Of a stretch of DNA of 64,000 nt, positions 33,628-50,974 are shown piece by piece. The stretch comes from Calvatia gigantea (Eukaryota > Basidiomycota > Agaricomycetes > Agaricales > Lycoperdaceae). Every line of letters starts with the position of its first letter. The stretch's first letter is position 1. A program made the translations under genes and the position numbers. The notes under the pieces are model-generated. The model was not told where the DNA came from and searched no databases. It saw only the letters and a program-made list of their open reading frames with translations. The stretch is taken from the NCBI GenBank assembly GCA_025093985.1, contig JACAAK010000001.1:1364001-1428000 (forward strand). Reading direction: 5' to 3'.

Positions 33628-35635
33628 ATGAACATCGAGGAGTACGCCGTTCGCTCTTTGTAGTCACCCCCTCCGCTCACTTTCTGCTTAGATTCAGAAA
33701 AGCAGGTTATAATGCCATAGACCGCATCTGCGATTACTACTACAAACTTCAATCCATGCCTGTCAAGTCCTCCGTCTCCCCAGGGTACCTCTCCCATCAT
33801 ATTCCCCGCAACCCTCCACAGGAAGGCGAAGGATGGCACCAAATTCTTGACGACTATTCTAACTTGATCATCCCTGGTCTTACACACTGGCAACACCCCT
33901 CGTTCTTCGCTTTCTTTCCTACCGCATGCACATTCCCAGGTATACTAGCAGATTTACTGACGAGCAGCACTTGCAACCCTGGATTTAATGTGCGCATTCC
34001 ATGATCCTTATTACCGATTCGTGCTGACCGTCGCGGATTAATATAGTGGGCGTCGAGTCCTGCATGTACAGAACTCGAGGTTCTCATGATGGACTGGGCA
34101 GCGGACCTTCTTGGTCTGCACAAGGATTTTTTCAACTCTTCAGGTAAAGGCGGCGGAGCCATCCAGGTACGCTTTCCTCTCTTCAAGGCCTCACTAGTCA
34201 TACGCGTCAACTAATCACTCATAGACCACGGCATCCGACTCTGCTCTTGTTGCGGTAGTCGCTGCACGTTCGCGGTACCAACGGGAACACCCCGAGGTCC
34301 CGCATGAAAACCTCGTCATATATACCACCACCCAAACCCACTCTCTTGGTCTTAAAGCCGGCAAAATACTTGGTATAAACGTGTGCGCTATTGAGGTCGA
34401 GGCAGAAGACAATTATGTTCTCCGCGGGCACGCTCTAAAGAACGCGTTGGAAGAGGATAACAAACGGGGAAAACATCCTTTTATTCTGAGTGGGTATATG
34501 GCACAAATATGAACCGGGATTTATGACCGTTAATGACCCCCTCGGAACAGTTGCTACGCTCGGCACAACTTCTTCAGGCGCGTTCGATAATATGCAAGAG
34601 ATCAGAGAAGTCGGTTCGTACCTGTGGCCACCCTTCCCCGCAATATCCTTGCTCAAAGCTATCATTAGTGAAAGGCTACCCCTCACTCTGGATTCACGTC
34701 GATGCCGCATGGGCCGGTGTCGCACTCTCATGCCCAGAGTATCGCGAACAGCTATATCATGCTGATATCAACGAAATGGCTACTTCATTCTGCACAAACT
34801 TCCACAAAGTGCGTTGCACTCCCCCTTCACTAGAAAACTGAACTTAATCTGTTTTTCTAGTGGGGTCTCGTCAACTTTGATTGCTCAACTCTTTGGGTCC
34901 GTGATCGCACACTGTTGACAGAAGCTCTGGATATCACCCCTCCGTTCTTACGTTCCAAGGAAGGCGATTCTGGCATGTCATTTTCAAAAAGGGGACTCAG
35001 ACAAAACGCTCATACATGTAACAATAGGTCTGGTAGTTGATTACCGCAACTGGCACCTCGCCCTCGGCCGGCGTTTCCGCTCCCTCAAACTGTGGTTCGT
35101 CTTCCGTAGCTATGGTGCGGAGGGATTCAGGAATTACATTAAACGCGTAAGTCTTCTTTGCTTGCCCCGCCTTCCTCCCCTTCCTTCAGCCTCAAATACC
35201 TCCCTTGTGAATTCACAGTGCATAAACATGAATATTTCCTTCCAACACAAACTCTCCGAAACACCATTGTTAGAACTTGTGACAACACCTTCACTTTCAC
35301 TTTCAGTCTTCCGTATAACACCTTCGGCACTTACGACCAGCACCTCCCCTCCCCCTTCCGCCCAACCCCATTCTGATGGTGATGCGCCTTTCAAACCAAC
35401 GCTAGAATCAATGAACGAACTTAACCAGTCATTATATTCCCGTCTCTCGTCCCGTAACGATATACTATTAACACAAACCGTTCTCAATGGCGTTTTCTGT
35501 ATTCGGCTTGCTGTTGGGGCTGAAAGAACGACCATTCATGATGTAAATCGCGCATACGACGTTCTAGTCGAAGAGGCACAGAGGACTCTTGATGAGTGGA
35601 AGGCGAAGGGCAAGCCAGTGAGATCGAAGATATGA
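33628..35635 (+). CDS. Aromatic-L-amino-acid decarboxylase (PLP, group II)
   Basis: Exons: 33628-33641, 33692-33989, 34047-34166, 34225-34489, 34551-34613, 34669-34808, 34861-34972, 35028-35146, 35219-35635; 515 aa. The enzyme decarboxylates tyrosine, tryptophan, DOPA or 5-hydroxytryptophan-like substrates. Motifs in order: [52 protein letters not shown], a Gly-rich PLP phosphate loop [28 protein letters not shown] (Asp pairs with PLP), and the PLP lysine K300 in TNFHKWGLVNFD. After SLSLSVFRI a low-complexity Thr/Ser/Pro segment is inserted before the conserved C-terminal [19 protein letters not shown]. Intron 7 has a GC donor (GCATGT). Which amine is made cannot be read here; no pathway partners are adjacent. 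Confidence 0.92.
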
Positions 35636-35839
35636 CATGGTAGATTTTGTGTATTGGTAGAGGTAAATAAACTCCCGATCAATGCCACTTTAATCCCGTT
35701 GATGAGCCTGTCCGAGCACGTGAATTCTGGCGCACAGAGTCCACCTGAATTTCACTTCAGTACCCGAGGTTCAGAGTTTCAGTCCCGCACCTACATTTCA
35801 ATCTTTTAAGGCGCTCTAACCTACTGGGGTGTCGTAAAA

Positions 35840-39994
<4,155 letters not shown>

Positions 39995-40917
39995 ACATGA
40001 AGCCACTGCCATTGCCAAAAAAATGAGGGAATTTGAAAACGGATGAACAGACCTCGACCAGTAATGAATGGGCTGGGCGTGGGGCAGTTTCCAGTGGCCA
40101 ATTCCAGGGTTGGGCATACCTTCATACGATCTTCTCAAACTGCGAGTATTTGTGCGCCACGGAAGGGAGGAGTTCGGTATAGAGCATATATGCGGGACTA
40201 TAATAAAAGTACATAAATAACACACATACATTTGATGCAAATATAGGCCCGTTCATCCTGAGCCTGAGTCTGAGAGCGCATCTCTCAAAGTCCCTGAATA
40301 CCAGGTGTTTGTACAGACACAAAATAAAACAGTCCAGCCTTGGAAAAAAAAGGAGGGAACGGTTAGCTAGTAATACAAATCTTTATGGGAAGGGGTGGTG
40401 TGAGGCGATCACGGAGTGGTTGGACGTTGAGATACTTGATTGGTAAATCCATGTCAAGCAAAATTGAACAACATAGGTGATGAGGCAGAAGATATGAACG
40501 CGAATGGGCCAAAGAAGTGACGACATGGGCGTATATTTCGGCGATAAAGAAGGAACCAAGAACGAGGTGAGGATGAGATAACATGAAATATAAAGAAGCA
40601 AAAAAAGGAGTCGAAAACATTTGAACAATGCCTAGGCGAGATAGCGGGGATAACCATAGCGAGTAGTGTGTGTTTCAAGGGAAATAAATGGTAAGGGGTG
40701 GAGCCCGAATGCCATAAATAATGGAATGGGCGCAATCAATGGTTAAATATACATTGCAAAGAAACCTGGGTGTAAAGATGGGAAAGGTGACGACTCCAAC
40801 AAATACATCAAATCACAGAATCTCCTGGAAGGAGGAACAATAAAGAGGAGCCGAACGAAACAAAAGAAACAAGGTAATTGCTCGCATCTGGCGAGGCGAA
40901 CAACAGTCCACACAAAT
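39995..40917. other. Convergent intergenic region
   Basis: About 920 bases between the stops of PEX1 and the ankyrin gene. It should contain both 3' untranslated regions; the short open frames here have no recognisable content. Confidence 0.5.
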
Positions 40918-43900
40918 TCAACTCTTGCCTTTGAACAACGACTTGAACGCGCCAAATCTTTTTCCGCCATGCCCCGAAGACTGAGCTGGCACCCCTCTCC
41001 CTGTCTGGTCCGCAACAGAAATGCCCATCTTGGCAAGTTTTTTTACACTTCGAACTTGCGCTTGGGCGGGTGGCAGCCTTGCAGGTGAGGGTGCAGTCGA
41101 AACCCTAGACAACGGGAACCCAAGCTCATTTTCACCATACTCTACTCCATCCAAGGAGGCCATCCTTCCCGGCTTCAGATCGTTTCCATAGTCACCTGTG
41201 GGTGTGCGCGAACGCGTAATATAGTTCAGGCTCGGGCTTGGTCTGTGGTATGTCCCACTATCCTCATCGCTCGATGACGGGATGTTGAGAGTGGGGATAG
41301 GAATTGTTTGGTATGAATTGAGGTCTGCGCCACGCCGGTGGCCGATTGCAGAAGCGGATCTCGAGGATTGGTAGGATTGGTCGGATTGTTCGCTTGACAG
41401 CGATAAATTTGCGTCTCTCAGCGCCACTGTGTATGACCGTCAGAAATTTTTAATGGTAGAGAGAAGTATGATACTTACATCCTTCTGCGGTCGACGGCCT
41501 CCTCACATGTGTGCTAGTAGTCGCACTCGCACTCACGGATCGAAGTGGCACGTCCCTTATCCCGCTCATACTCTTCCCGCTATACGACGCCGTATACCCT
41601 GACCCATCTGCTGAGCGCTGGTTCGTAATTGGTAACGCCAAGTTGGTTGAACTTGGATCAACACCAACCGCGCTCCCCTGCCCACTCGCAGGGATTGTGC
41701 TGACGGTTGTACCACTCGCAGCGCTCGTACCTCCTTTCTCCAATTCCCGAAATTTTCTTTCCAACGCTAGACTTTCCCCATACGCAGCCAAACGCGCGCT
41801 CAAAGGCGTTCGACCATCGCCTCCCGCCTCCGAAGAGAGATCATATTCTTCCATGCTCGCGAGTTCCATGACCTCCCGCCGTGCCTTCTCAACCAGAGCT
41901 TCCGCTTGTGCATGGCTCGATATTGAGCTGATATCAATACCGAACGGCGTATGTGTTCTCCGACCGCTCATACTGCCGGTGCTTGAATGTCCACTCGAAT
42001 AGGTGGTTGAGGGTGGTGCGAGACTCGATGTGGACTTCTCGTGAGAATGTGTGGGAGGCGACGCTGTTTGGAGCGGAACGGGCGCAGGTCGTGTTTGGCC
42101 GAGTTGTGCCGAGGAGGGAGGTGGTGGCGTTGATGAAGATATGTCAATCGCAGGAGAGACGACGATATAACGTGGGCCTCTGTCCTCGTCTCCTGCATCA
42201 ACGACTTCTGCTCCTGAAACCAAGGCCTCCTCTTTCTTATTTGACGGGGGGACGACTTCCGATGACATAAGCGGCGTAACAACCATCCTGGTGCTCGCCT
42301 CGCTACTCGTTTGCTGGCTATCCACAGTCCCACCACTGCTCAATGAATCGCCTCTATTCCTGGTATCGGTGACATTCGGTGACAACCGCGCTGACACGGC
42401 GTCTTTTTCGTGGACTTCTCCGTCAATAGGTATGGGCGGTGGGCGGTTGATGCTAAAAGGAAAATCCGCCGTGAGCGCATCGTCATCTCCTCCATCGGTA
42501 TGATTATGATCGTTCGATATGATAGGGGAAAGTGAGGTTCTTGAAAGAGATTTCCCAGCACCAATCAACAAAGACGGTGTTGTTGTGACCTTAATGGGCT
42601 TCCCATACTCCTCTTCTTCTTCATCATCTTCATCCTCCTCAACTCGCTCTTCGATCACAACTCTTTCTTCATCGTTCCCATCACTCTGTTTCGAGCCGGA
42701 CATTGAGCCAGCGCTTCCGGGTCGTCGCCTTGCGCGTTGTCTTGTGCGCGAATCGGATTGTACAAGAGAGCCAACACTACTACTCGACTTTAGCTTTGCG
42801 GGAGTACTTCTGGTTGAAGGAAAATGCGAAGCTACGTCACGACTAAATGAAGCGAGGCCCCCGTCAGCACCATTTCCTTTGCCTGAAGATGAAGCGATAT
42901 CAAACCTCAAGGTCCTTAGCGCCGAGGGCATGTGACTCTGGCCGCCCGATCCACTTCGGTTGTGAGGTCTGAGTATACCCGAACGAGGAAGCGATGTCGA
43001 TATGCTGTCCGCACCAGCGCCAGTACCTCCTGTTCTGTCATTGTTATTGTTGGTAGCATCCTCCGCCGTGGCCGTTGTTGATGTCATTGCCAAGCGTGAC
43101 GGTACGTTCGCCTCATAAGTCAAACTACTTCCTGAACCCGAGCGCGTTCTGTGATGCCCTTGATTCCGAAATAGACCTAGACGGGCGAGTGGACTTGAGC
43201 CAGTATTGTGATGGCTTCCTTGACCTGATGTAACAGGATCATCATTGAGGTACTCGTATCGACTGCTGGCGTTCGACCTCGATCGATCACGATTGTTAAG
43301 ACGTTGCTGTCCTTGCGCCAATGAATTATGAAGATCAACCGCCAAAGGCACAGGAGAGCGAGAAGGCGAACTGAGGGAAGATTTCCGCTCCAAAGAAACA
43401 TCTGTTGTCGCTCTTGATCTGATTGAGGTATCACTATCTTGATGGAGACGATTACGGTGATGAGGGAGGAAAGAGCCGGAACTGGGTGGAGATGTCGAGA
43501 GAGGTGGTCGGTCAGAAGTAGGTGGAGGATTTGTACTGGGCTCTGGGGGGGCTGCACTTTCCGAATTCTGCCCCTTGCGGAAGAGGTTAAGGAGAGAGAC
43601 CTTGCTCCCTACCTTCCGTGTGGCGCCTCTGCCGTGAGAAAGGACTGGAGCCGCAGTGCTTTGGTCAGCGCCTTCGCCTGCAGACCTGGGCCGATGGATA
43701 TGGTCCGACCGTGCGGATGGCTTCCTCACACGAGGGAACGAATCAGCTGGGGGAAGTGAGGGTCGACGTGTAGAAGGATCAGGGGATTGGCCATTATTGC
43801 CAAGTTCTGATGTAAAGTCGCCAAATGGTCGGGTGGGCGAAGTAGGCGGAGTTGGGGTGTGACTGCCCCGGTGATAAGCCTCGGTAAGATTGGATGAAGA

Positions 43901-44670
43901 TGACCTGAGCATATTGAAAGCCGTATCAAGGGAATGCTTGACGTGCAACCTGCGACGATAGGTCTGTGATGGTTCTGCGTCACCAACGGAGCCCAATCGA
44001 TTGCGGCGCCTTCCATCGTCGTTGGGAGCAACAAATTCGTCTCGCTCCCTCAAATCCCTGTCCTTGTTGATGATCCACTCTTTGAGCAAATCTGCACATT
44101 CGATCCACCCGCTCTCTCTAGCTAGAGCCTCAGGGGTGACGCCATGTTTGTCGGCGCGGCCTGCATGTGCGCCGTGGCGGAGGAGGAGCTTAATCGCATC
44201 CTTGTTCCCGTTTGCGGCGGCAAAGTGGAGAGGTGTGGAACCTGTGGTCCCGATGATGGGTGCAGAAGAATCTCTACTCGAGTAACGTTTTGGAAGTCTG
44301 GCCAAAAGTAAGGGCAGTAAGAGGTCAGCGGGTTAAGAAGAAAGAACAGAAGTTTGGGTGGTTACCTCGGGGCGTTAACCTCAGCCCCATAGTCAATCAG
44401 AAGCTTTACAACGTGAACATTTCCTCCTGCACAGGCAGCATGCAGTGGCAGAACACCATCGACGACAGAATTTACGGGTTGACCACGTGACAGGGCGTAC
44501 TCGACAAGACCGACATCCCCTGTGGATGCGGCAGAATGGAGACCGAAGCTTGGGACTAGATAACAATTAGAAGTGTGTTCGCGGACTGTGGTGAAGAGGT
44601 ACCGACAATCTGTCGTTACATTATACTTTGCATCTGCCCGGTTGTGGGTTGCCCGTAGCGGGACGGGCAT
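40918..44670 (-). CDS. Ankyrin-repeat protein with long disordered tail
   Basis: Exons (minus): 44670-44366, 44297-41479, 41426-40918; 1210 aa. The N-terminus carries three to four ankyrin repeats: GLHSAASTGDVGLVEYALSR, LPLHAACAGGNVHVVKLLID, TPLHFAAANGNKDAIKLLLR, and HGVTPEALARESGWIECADLL. The remaining roughly 1000 residues are Ser, Pro, Thr and Arg-rich, with an acidic run (42605-42640) and a basic end KSLFKGKS. Ankyrin repeats bind protein partners; the tail looks disordered and phosphorylatable. No catalytic domain is present, so the role is unknown. In the first exon, a 51-nt in-frame stretch beginning near GTCGGT may be an intron: it has canonical ends, and the protein without it reads more like a compact ankyrin start. 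This would shorten the product by 17 residues. Confidence 0.82.
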
Positions 44671-46782
44671 GGGGGTAAAGTAAGACCTAAGTTTTAATGC
44701 AGTAGATGGTGGGGTTAGGCGGTGAAATACGGGGGGTGTGAATCGAGGCTGGGAGAGGAGAAATGTGCTTGTGGTCGGGTGATGTGGAAGGGGGGTAGAC
44801 CAGGCGGTGTTGGTGAGAGGGAGAGTTGTCAGTGGATGATGGTTGTTGGAAGATAACTTACAACGAGTGTTGTTGTGTGATGATTATTATGCGATCACAA
44901 CTGAGTCCCTGCCCCAGACTCACCCGTGACATCCTGTGACACGTTACGCCGAGCTTGCGTACATATCCCAAATCAGGAAATGATTTATCTCATCCTCCGC
45001 GAATCTCGTCTCTCTTGCTCTGACGGTCGCCGTGCGAAACCTTCTATTCTTGCTCTTGTTCTATTTTATCTTTTTTTATCTTGTCACACACATAATACTC
45101 TCCACTATAACCAGATAATCAAACTTCTCAGAAATCCCATGGAATATTCTGTTGCAAATCCGCCTCACCTTCCGTCGGCTTTTCCCACATTTGAAAATAT
45201 GGACCACCGCCTTTCTACTTCCCACACGACGCCTCCGAACAGAAATCACCCATTTGAGCGCTCTGACTAGTTGGATGTTACCTAGAGAACCCCTTGCTAT
45301 GTTTTAACCCTTCGTCTGATTTCACGATCGAAGAGATACATCACCACCTCCACTCCTATCCCCTCAAAGCCTCATACCGCGCTGTCCGGTGAATTCTATC
45401 TTGGCACAAAACTGCAATATCCATAAATCATAAGTTCCTTGTCCTTTCGAGTATCCCCCAAAACTGCCCGGTTCCGAATCTCCGCGTCGCTGAACACGAC
45501 ACTGATCCGTGCATTCCTCCGCCAACGCAGTTAAGTCAGTCGCTTTCAACTCCCAATCACATCTATACAAAACGTCCAAGGCACAAGGCACTTTCAAGGC
45601 ACATGCGAATCACAGATCTGACATTACTTCGGGTTCAACGCTTGACAATCTCCTCCGATTGTCGAGTGTCAACGTTTTTGGCAACTGCCACTTTTCCGAT
45701 TTAGCACCTATCAACACCTGATAAGATATGTATTCACCTTCCACCTCAGGTGATCCGAAAGGGGGAAGGAGATACATAAGGCTGGAGGGCTTTCCAGGAG
45801 CATATGCTTTCTCGGCCCCAAGACAATAATAGCCAAGATTTTAATATCAACACCCGGTTTCAACCATCACTTGACCCAACAACAACACCTTTTCCCCCGC
45901 GAGACCATTCCTCCCAAGGATCCATCCACAGTTCACAAGGTTCAAAGGATCAATCAGATAACTTGGGCGCACATCCACACCCCGCCAGTTACTGGCGGAA
46001 CTTCAGCAAAGCCGAAAGCCAACACAAAGAAATCGTCACTAGCCGTTAGTAGTTACTGTAAGTCCCCTGTCAAACCCTCAACGAATATAACCTGTTATGG
46101 GGACTTGGAGTTCAATGAACGACCCTTTCGTGTGACTGCGACATTTACCTGTCGGGCGTGTGTCTGAGCGGTGCCACAACAAGACATTCGAAAAGAAACA
46201 ACCGAGCGCTACTCAGAGTTTGGGGTGCGATGTTCGGGTATGCAGGGCTTGGTCTCACGCTTCGCCATAGTCCTCCACGCCGGGATCAAGTGACCGAGCG
46301 CTACAAAAAAGGAGTGTGGGGTCCAGGCAGGAAAGATCATAACGATGTGAGTTCACCGGTCAAGCTTTAGAACCTTTAATACAATAGGCGTTCTGCTCCG
46401 TGTGGGAGCATAGAAAATTTCCAACTTAATATGTAGTCCCCGTCCACGCTATTCAGTGGCACTTCTGTGGATTATTTAGCTTTGAAATAACGGCGATGTA
46501 TTAATGTACCAATTACGTGCGAACAAACCAAAAAATATACCATACGAGGAGGATGTGATGCAGATGAAATAAAAAATGACAGTACAATCCGAAAAACAAA
46601 AAGAGGAGACTAGGGATACACTTTTTTTTTTTACAAAATCAACCAATGCCCAATGCGAAAAATGGGCTAAAAAAAGAGGACTGAAATACAAGAATGGTGC
46701 CCAACAAAGCGAAAGGAAACCAGTAAAACCTCACTGAATCAATTTGGTAAGTCGGGGGAAACTAGCGATTGGAGTGCGAATA
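44671..46782. other. Intergenic gap of 2.1 kb
   Basis: Contains the ankyrin gene promoter on the left and the 3' region of the transcription factor gene on the right. The open frames between 44926 and 46370 lack any motif I recognise. No RNA gene or clear repeat was seen. Confidence 0.5.
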
Positions 46783-49700
46783 TCACGGTTTATAATACAC
46801 ACCCGGAGAAAAATCAGGTATGGCTGTCGAAGATGGCTGACTCGATGAATCTGACGAAGACGGTCGTGGCTCAGCTGCGGTATTCGTCGTACCAGTGGCA
46901 GAAGCCGTTGTAGACCCAGGCGCAACATAGTGAATCATCCGCATGCCTTGACCCGGCGGTGGGGGCCTTGACGGAGGGTGAACTGGAGTGGCGCTTGGTG
47001 TCGGAGTGTAGGCATATGCTCTAGCTGCGGCGCTTGTGGCGGAAGGAAGTGATCGGATTGGGTTCGACGCGAGGAATGATGACACTTGAGGAGGAGGAAG
47101 TCGTTGCGGGATAAACTGGTATTGCTGGGGTTGAGGCGAGAGGGGTGTGAAAGGGTAATCGGTCGCATAGGGCGGCAATCCGTCCGCCGTGAGCTGGGCG
47201 GAACTTGGTGGAACAGTGGATTGAGGGAGTACCTGGGTTGCTTGTTGAAGGTTGGTCGTAGGGGTAACAGAAGAAAAGTTCTCCACAGAAAAGTTCTGGG
47301 CTAACTGGGGAATAAAGCTCGGGCCCATGGGTGTGGGTTGGGGAACCTGTGTGCCATAGGAGGGATAGGACGACGAAGCGGACGAGGGGTATTGCGACGT
47401 GACATATGGTAGCATATTCCCGTATCCATCCGAGTACGGGTGATAGTTCACCTGTTGCTGTAGAACCGCCTGCGCGGTTTGTGCTTCGATGGCAGGGTTC
47501 AAAGGCGGAAAGGCTTGAAAGGAGGGTGATGGGTCTATCTTTGGCGTCATTGGAGTGTAGGCTTGTTGCAAAGGCATTATCGATCCCATTGCTGACGCCA
47601 TGGAGCCTGACTCAGTCGTTGCTGGACTTGACTCTGGCCTCGGTGGCGAAGATCCTGGTACTGAACCTGCTGGTGACGAGGAGGTTGGAGGGCCCCCGCG
47701 GCGCTTTGGGTTCAACTTCCACCAGTGTTCCTTCAGTAAAACGTTCAATACCTCCAATGCCCTTGTAGCGATCTCCGCCCTCTTTCCCCCTTCCTTCACC
47801 ACACCGTCCTCAGGTTCCCTCTCAATTTTCAGGACCTCAGAAAATACGCCCACGGCACGCGATATCACCTTGGTAAGCTCTTCATAGTCTAGCTTCAAAC
47901 CCTTTTTGGACTCTTCGATGATGTCTGTTCCTGGAGGGGCGAGGAACATTGTTGGAAATTTGATGAGCACTAGGACGAGTGCCACGGCTGCTTCGAAGAG
48001 AGATAAGCACCCTTCAAAGTACCAGTTGCTGCCCACAGATCTCTCGCCAGATTTGACTTCGTCGCATACTTTCGAATATGTCGCATTGAAACTTAATCAG
48101 CTCCAATGTATGTCGTATGCAGTTCTCTGCCGCCGGTTGCATTAGGCCCGGGCTTCCTCCTGGTTTTGGACTCGAGGGTGATTGCAACTTCAGCGCCAAG
48201 GTGTAAATTTTGAGGCGCGTAAGGCCGTACCAAGTGACGATCATATATCGATGCCGAGAAAAATTCTGGATTTCCGCCTGTGAGAGACCAACGAAGAGGA
48301 CTATATCCTGCTCCGGGGTTGTCCCGGGCCGAAATTCTGCCGGGATACCCAGTTGCCAAGCTTGAAACTTTGAGTCCATTTCGGTGAGGTCTATCAATGT
48401 GGGCCATTCGACACCCATGCACTTGCACTACACTCAGTAAAAAAAAAATAGGTTGTGCGGAGCCACTCACTCTGTCGAGAATCTCGCCGACCAATTCCGC
48501 GAGCTGAATCATCACGCTTCTATTCATGAGGAAGCTGTTTTTCCGGCCTCCACCGTCGCCACTCCCGGGCATTACTACGTCGGTGATATCTCCACGGACC
48601 ATGTGCGGCCGACCCAAGGTATGCGAGTACAACCTAGGCCACCAATCATTAACACCAGTATCTCATAATTCTACCATCATGAATGGGTTGTAGCTTACCT
48701 ATCCCAGATAAAAAGACCCCACCAAGCCCTCCTCCTTAGATTCTTTTCCTCCTCGGACATGTCCTGCCACACGGAGCTTCCGGGGTCCCGATGCATGCCC
48801 ACGGATTGTGCAATCCGAATCCCACTTTCCAACCAACTTCCACGCTTCACTCAACCTCCCCCTCTCGGCTAAAAAGTCACACAAGAGTGGTATTGCCAGA
48901 CAAGCCAATACACAACTGTCCGCCGGGGATGCTGAAGCTGCATTCGGGTCCGGGGGTCCAACGGGCTGATCCAAGTAATGATCTTCGGCCAACTTCCTCG
49001 CTACCGAAGCGCAAACGAAGTATGTGCCGCTGTCATGCGTATTAAAGGGTCTAGTGCCGAGGGTCGAACTTTCTCCGGGTTGTGGTGTGCATGCAAGAAT
49101 GGAGAAGAATAAACATAACCAATGCAGATTTAATTGATAACCTTGTGTGGGGTTCTGCAGGTGAGTCCACATTTGACTACAGGTGTTTGAAAACCATCTT
49201 TTGGGGATACCATAGCGCCAGTTAACTTCTTTAAAGAACGCATCAACCATAGGGCGTCCGGATTGCATGCTAGGAATATACTGGATAAGATGTTGGACTT
49301 CTGGGCATGGGATGAGAGATTGAGCGAATTTGGAGGGAGGTGAAGGTGGGGCGCTCGCTAGCACTGTTGCCCTGGCGGAGGGTAATCGAAGGGGTGATGA
49401 CGACAGTATCTGGGTGTGTTCAGTCAATAATTGAAGTCGGGGGAAAGGGGCAGACGAACCGAGTGGAGAGCATACAACACATTTCCTGGACCAACAAATT
49501 CTCCACGATGTACCAGTGAGGACGACGCAAAGCGGTCATACGAGTCATCTTGAGGGACTGGCGCTTTAAAACTTGCTTCAGAGTGCCTCCTTGAGGCTTG
49601 AGGGCGTACTGGGGCCCATGTTTGCGAAGACTGCGTCGAAGGTGAGGCTATTGAACCTGAAGTATCCGAAGGAGAGGTTTCATTTAGGAACACGGGTCCA

Positions 49701-50729
49701 GTTGATCCCGCTGGTATGGGCACAAAACCTGCATATTCATAGTTCCCAGTCTTTGTGCCCGAATCTGCACCAAACTTTCCAAACCTGGTCCCATCGCTTG
49801 GACCTGCCCCGCCACCCGCGATATCCGTTAATACGGGGCCCTTTCTTGATGCAACTGGGGCAGAAACAGCTCCCACGACCCGACTCTCCAAGTTGTGGAT
49901 CCTCTGGCTCAGGTTCTTTAACATCTCCTCGTTCTCGTTGAAACCTGATTTAGCATTCCGTAAACTCGGCGAAACTCCTTCCTCATTTTCATCCACGCTA
50001 TCTGCACTTTCCGTGGTCAAATCCACTTCGGCGTGATTGGGAATGCTTGTAAATCGAGTAAAGCTTGGTGTATCCGGTATGGTATCCCATTTGCATAAAT
50101 GTGGCGTTCCCTTTTCCGCACAAGACGAACATGGACGAGTACCGTCGCACTTCTATCAGCAACAGATCAGTATATCATCCGAAAATAAACCCCGCGACGT
50201 GTCGAAAAATAGGACGAGGGTAAGGAGGAGTAAGGGTTCAACCCCGTCCCGGAAGCATCGTGACATGGCAACATGGTCGGCGGATGGGCGCCAAGACCAC
50301 GTTGGGGAAAGGAGCATGGTCCAAACCAACCATCCAAGCTCGGTAACCTGCATTTAAACAATAAGAAGTGCCAAAAATAAAGTAATGCCGAGCCACCGTT
50401 GAAGGTGGTCCAAGTCCCAGCTTGGATGTCCGACACGGACATTGACCGAGACCCTCGGATTCCCTTATCCCCAGGGTGATTCCTCCACTGATTCCCGGCA
50501 GGTGATTTTCCGGATCGGAGACGAACATGAACATGTCATAGTCAAGGGACGCCCCCTCATTAGAAGCTAGATTCTGTGAATATAAAAAAGGATCGAATGG
50601 TCCACTCACTTGTCGTCTTTTGGCACATGGAATGCACCCACCCAGCTTAGGCCGTTTTCTAGGCTTCTTCACCCGCCCTCCATCATTGCTCTGGTGCGTG
50701 CCGTCCAACTCTGCTGGTGGTGGGTCCAT
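46783..50729 (-). CDS. Zn2Cys6 transcription factor (Fungal_trans) with 1-nt frame break
   Basis: Exons (minus): 50729-50610, 50152-49460, 49409-48699, 48633-48471, 48427-48093, 48028-46783; about 1088 aa if one base is ignored. The zinc cluster CIPCAKRRQ-KCDGTRPCSSC...C has CX2CX6CX5CX2CX8C spacing and is split by a 457-nt intron. A short coiled coil (NLSQRIHNLESRV) follows for dimerisation. The central Fungal_trans domain shows WLCLFFSILA, RGRLSEAWKLVG, SVGMHRDP, RRRAWWGLFIWDR and LGRPHMVR. The C-terminus is a Gln/Pro/Ser-rich likely activation region ending in VYYKP. The frame changes by one base in an AAA run at 48825-48827; two A would restore GSGIRIAQSVG. The target genes are unknown. 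Confidence 0.82.
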
Positions 50730-50974
50730 GTCTGCGGCGGCGGTGTTGATGGGATTGTTGCAGAAAGCAGGCAAACGTGCTTGGTACCTGACTCAATAGC
50801 GTCCGTAATGGGCAAATGTAACAGTGTTGCGCCGACTGCAGTCATACATGGGCACACATCACAAACTAAGCGACTTCAAGCCGCACAGCTTCCATTCTGG
50901 GCCCAGACGCTTGAATCCACTGACAAAGCCAATATTATCCGCAAATTCTAAATAACCTCGACTATACGCGCAAT

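Noticed and set aside
33628..35635. Psilocybin pathway decarboxylase (PsiD)
   Set aside because: PsiD belongs to the phosphatidylserine decarboxylase family. This protein is a PLP-dependent group II enzyme, and no partner kinase, methyltransferase or P450 is adjacent.
41511..43862. Several open frames on the plus strand within the ankyrin gene
   Set aside because: They are antisense shadows of the long Ser/Pro-rich exon, with no motifs of their own.
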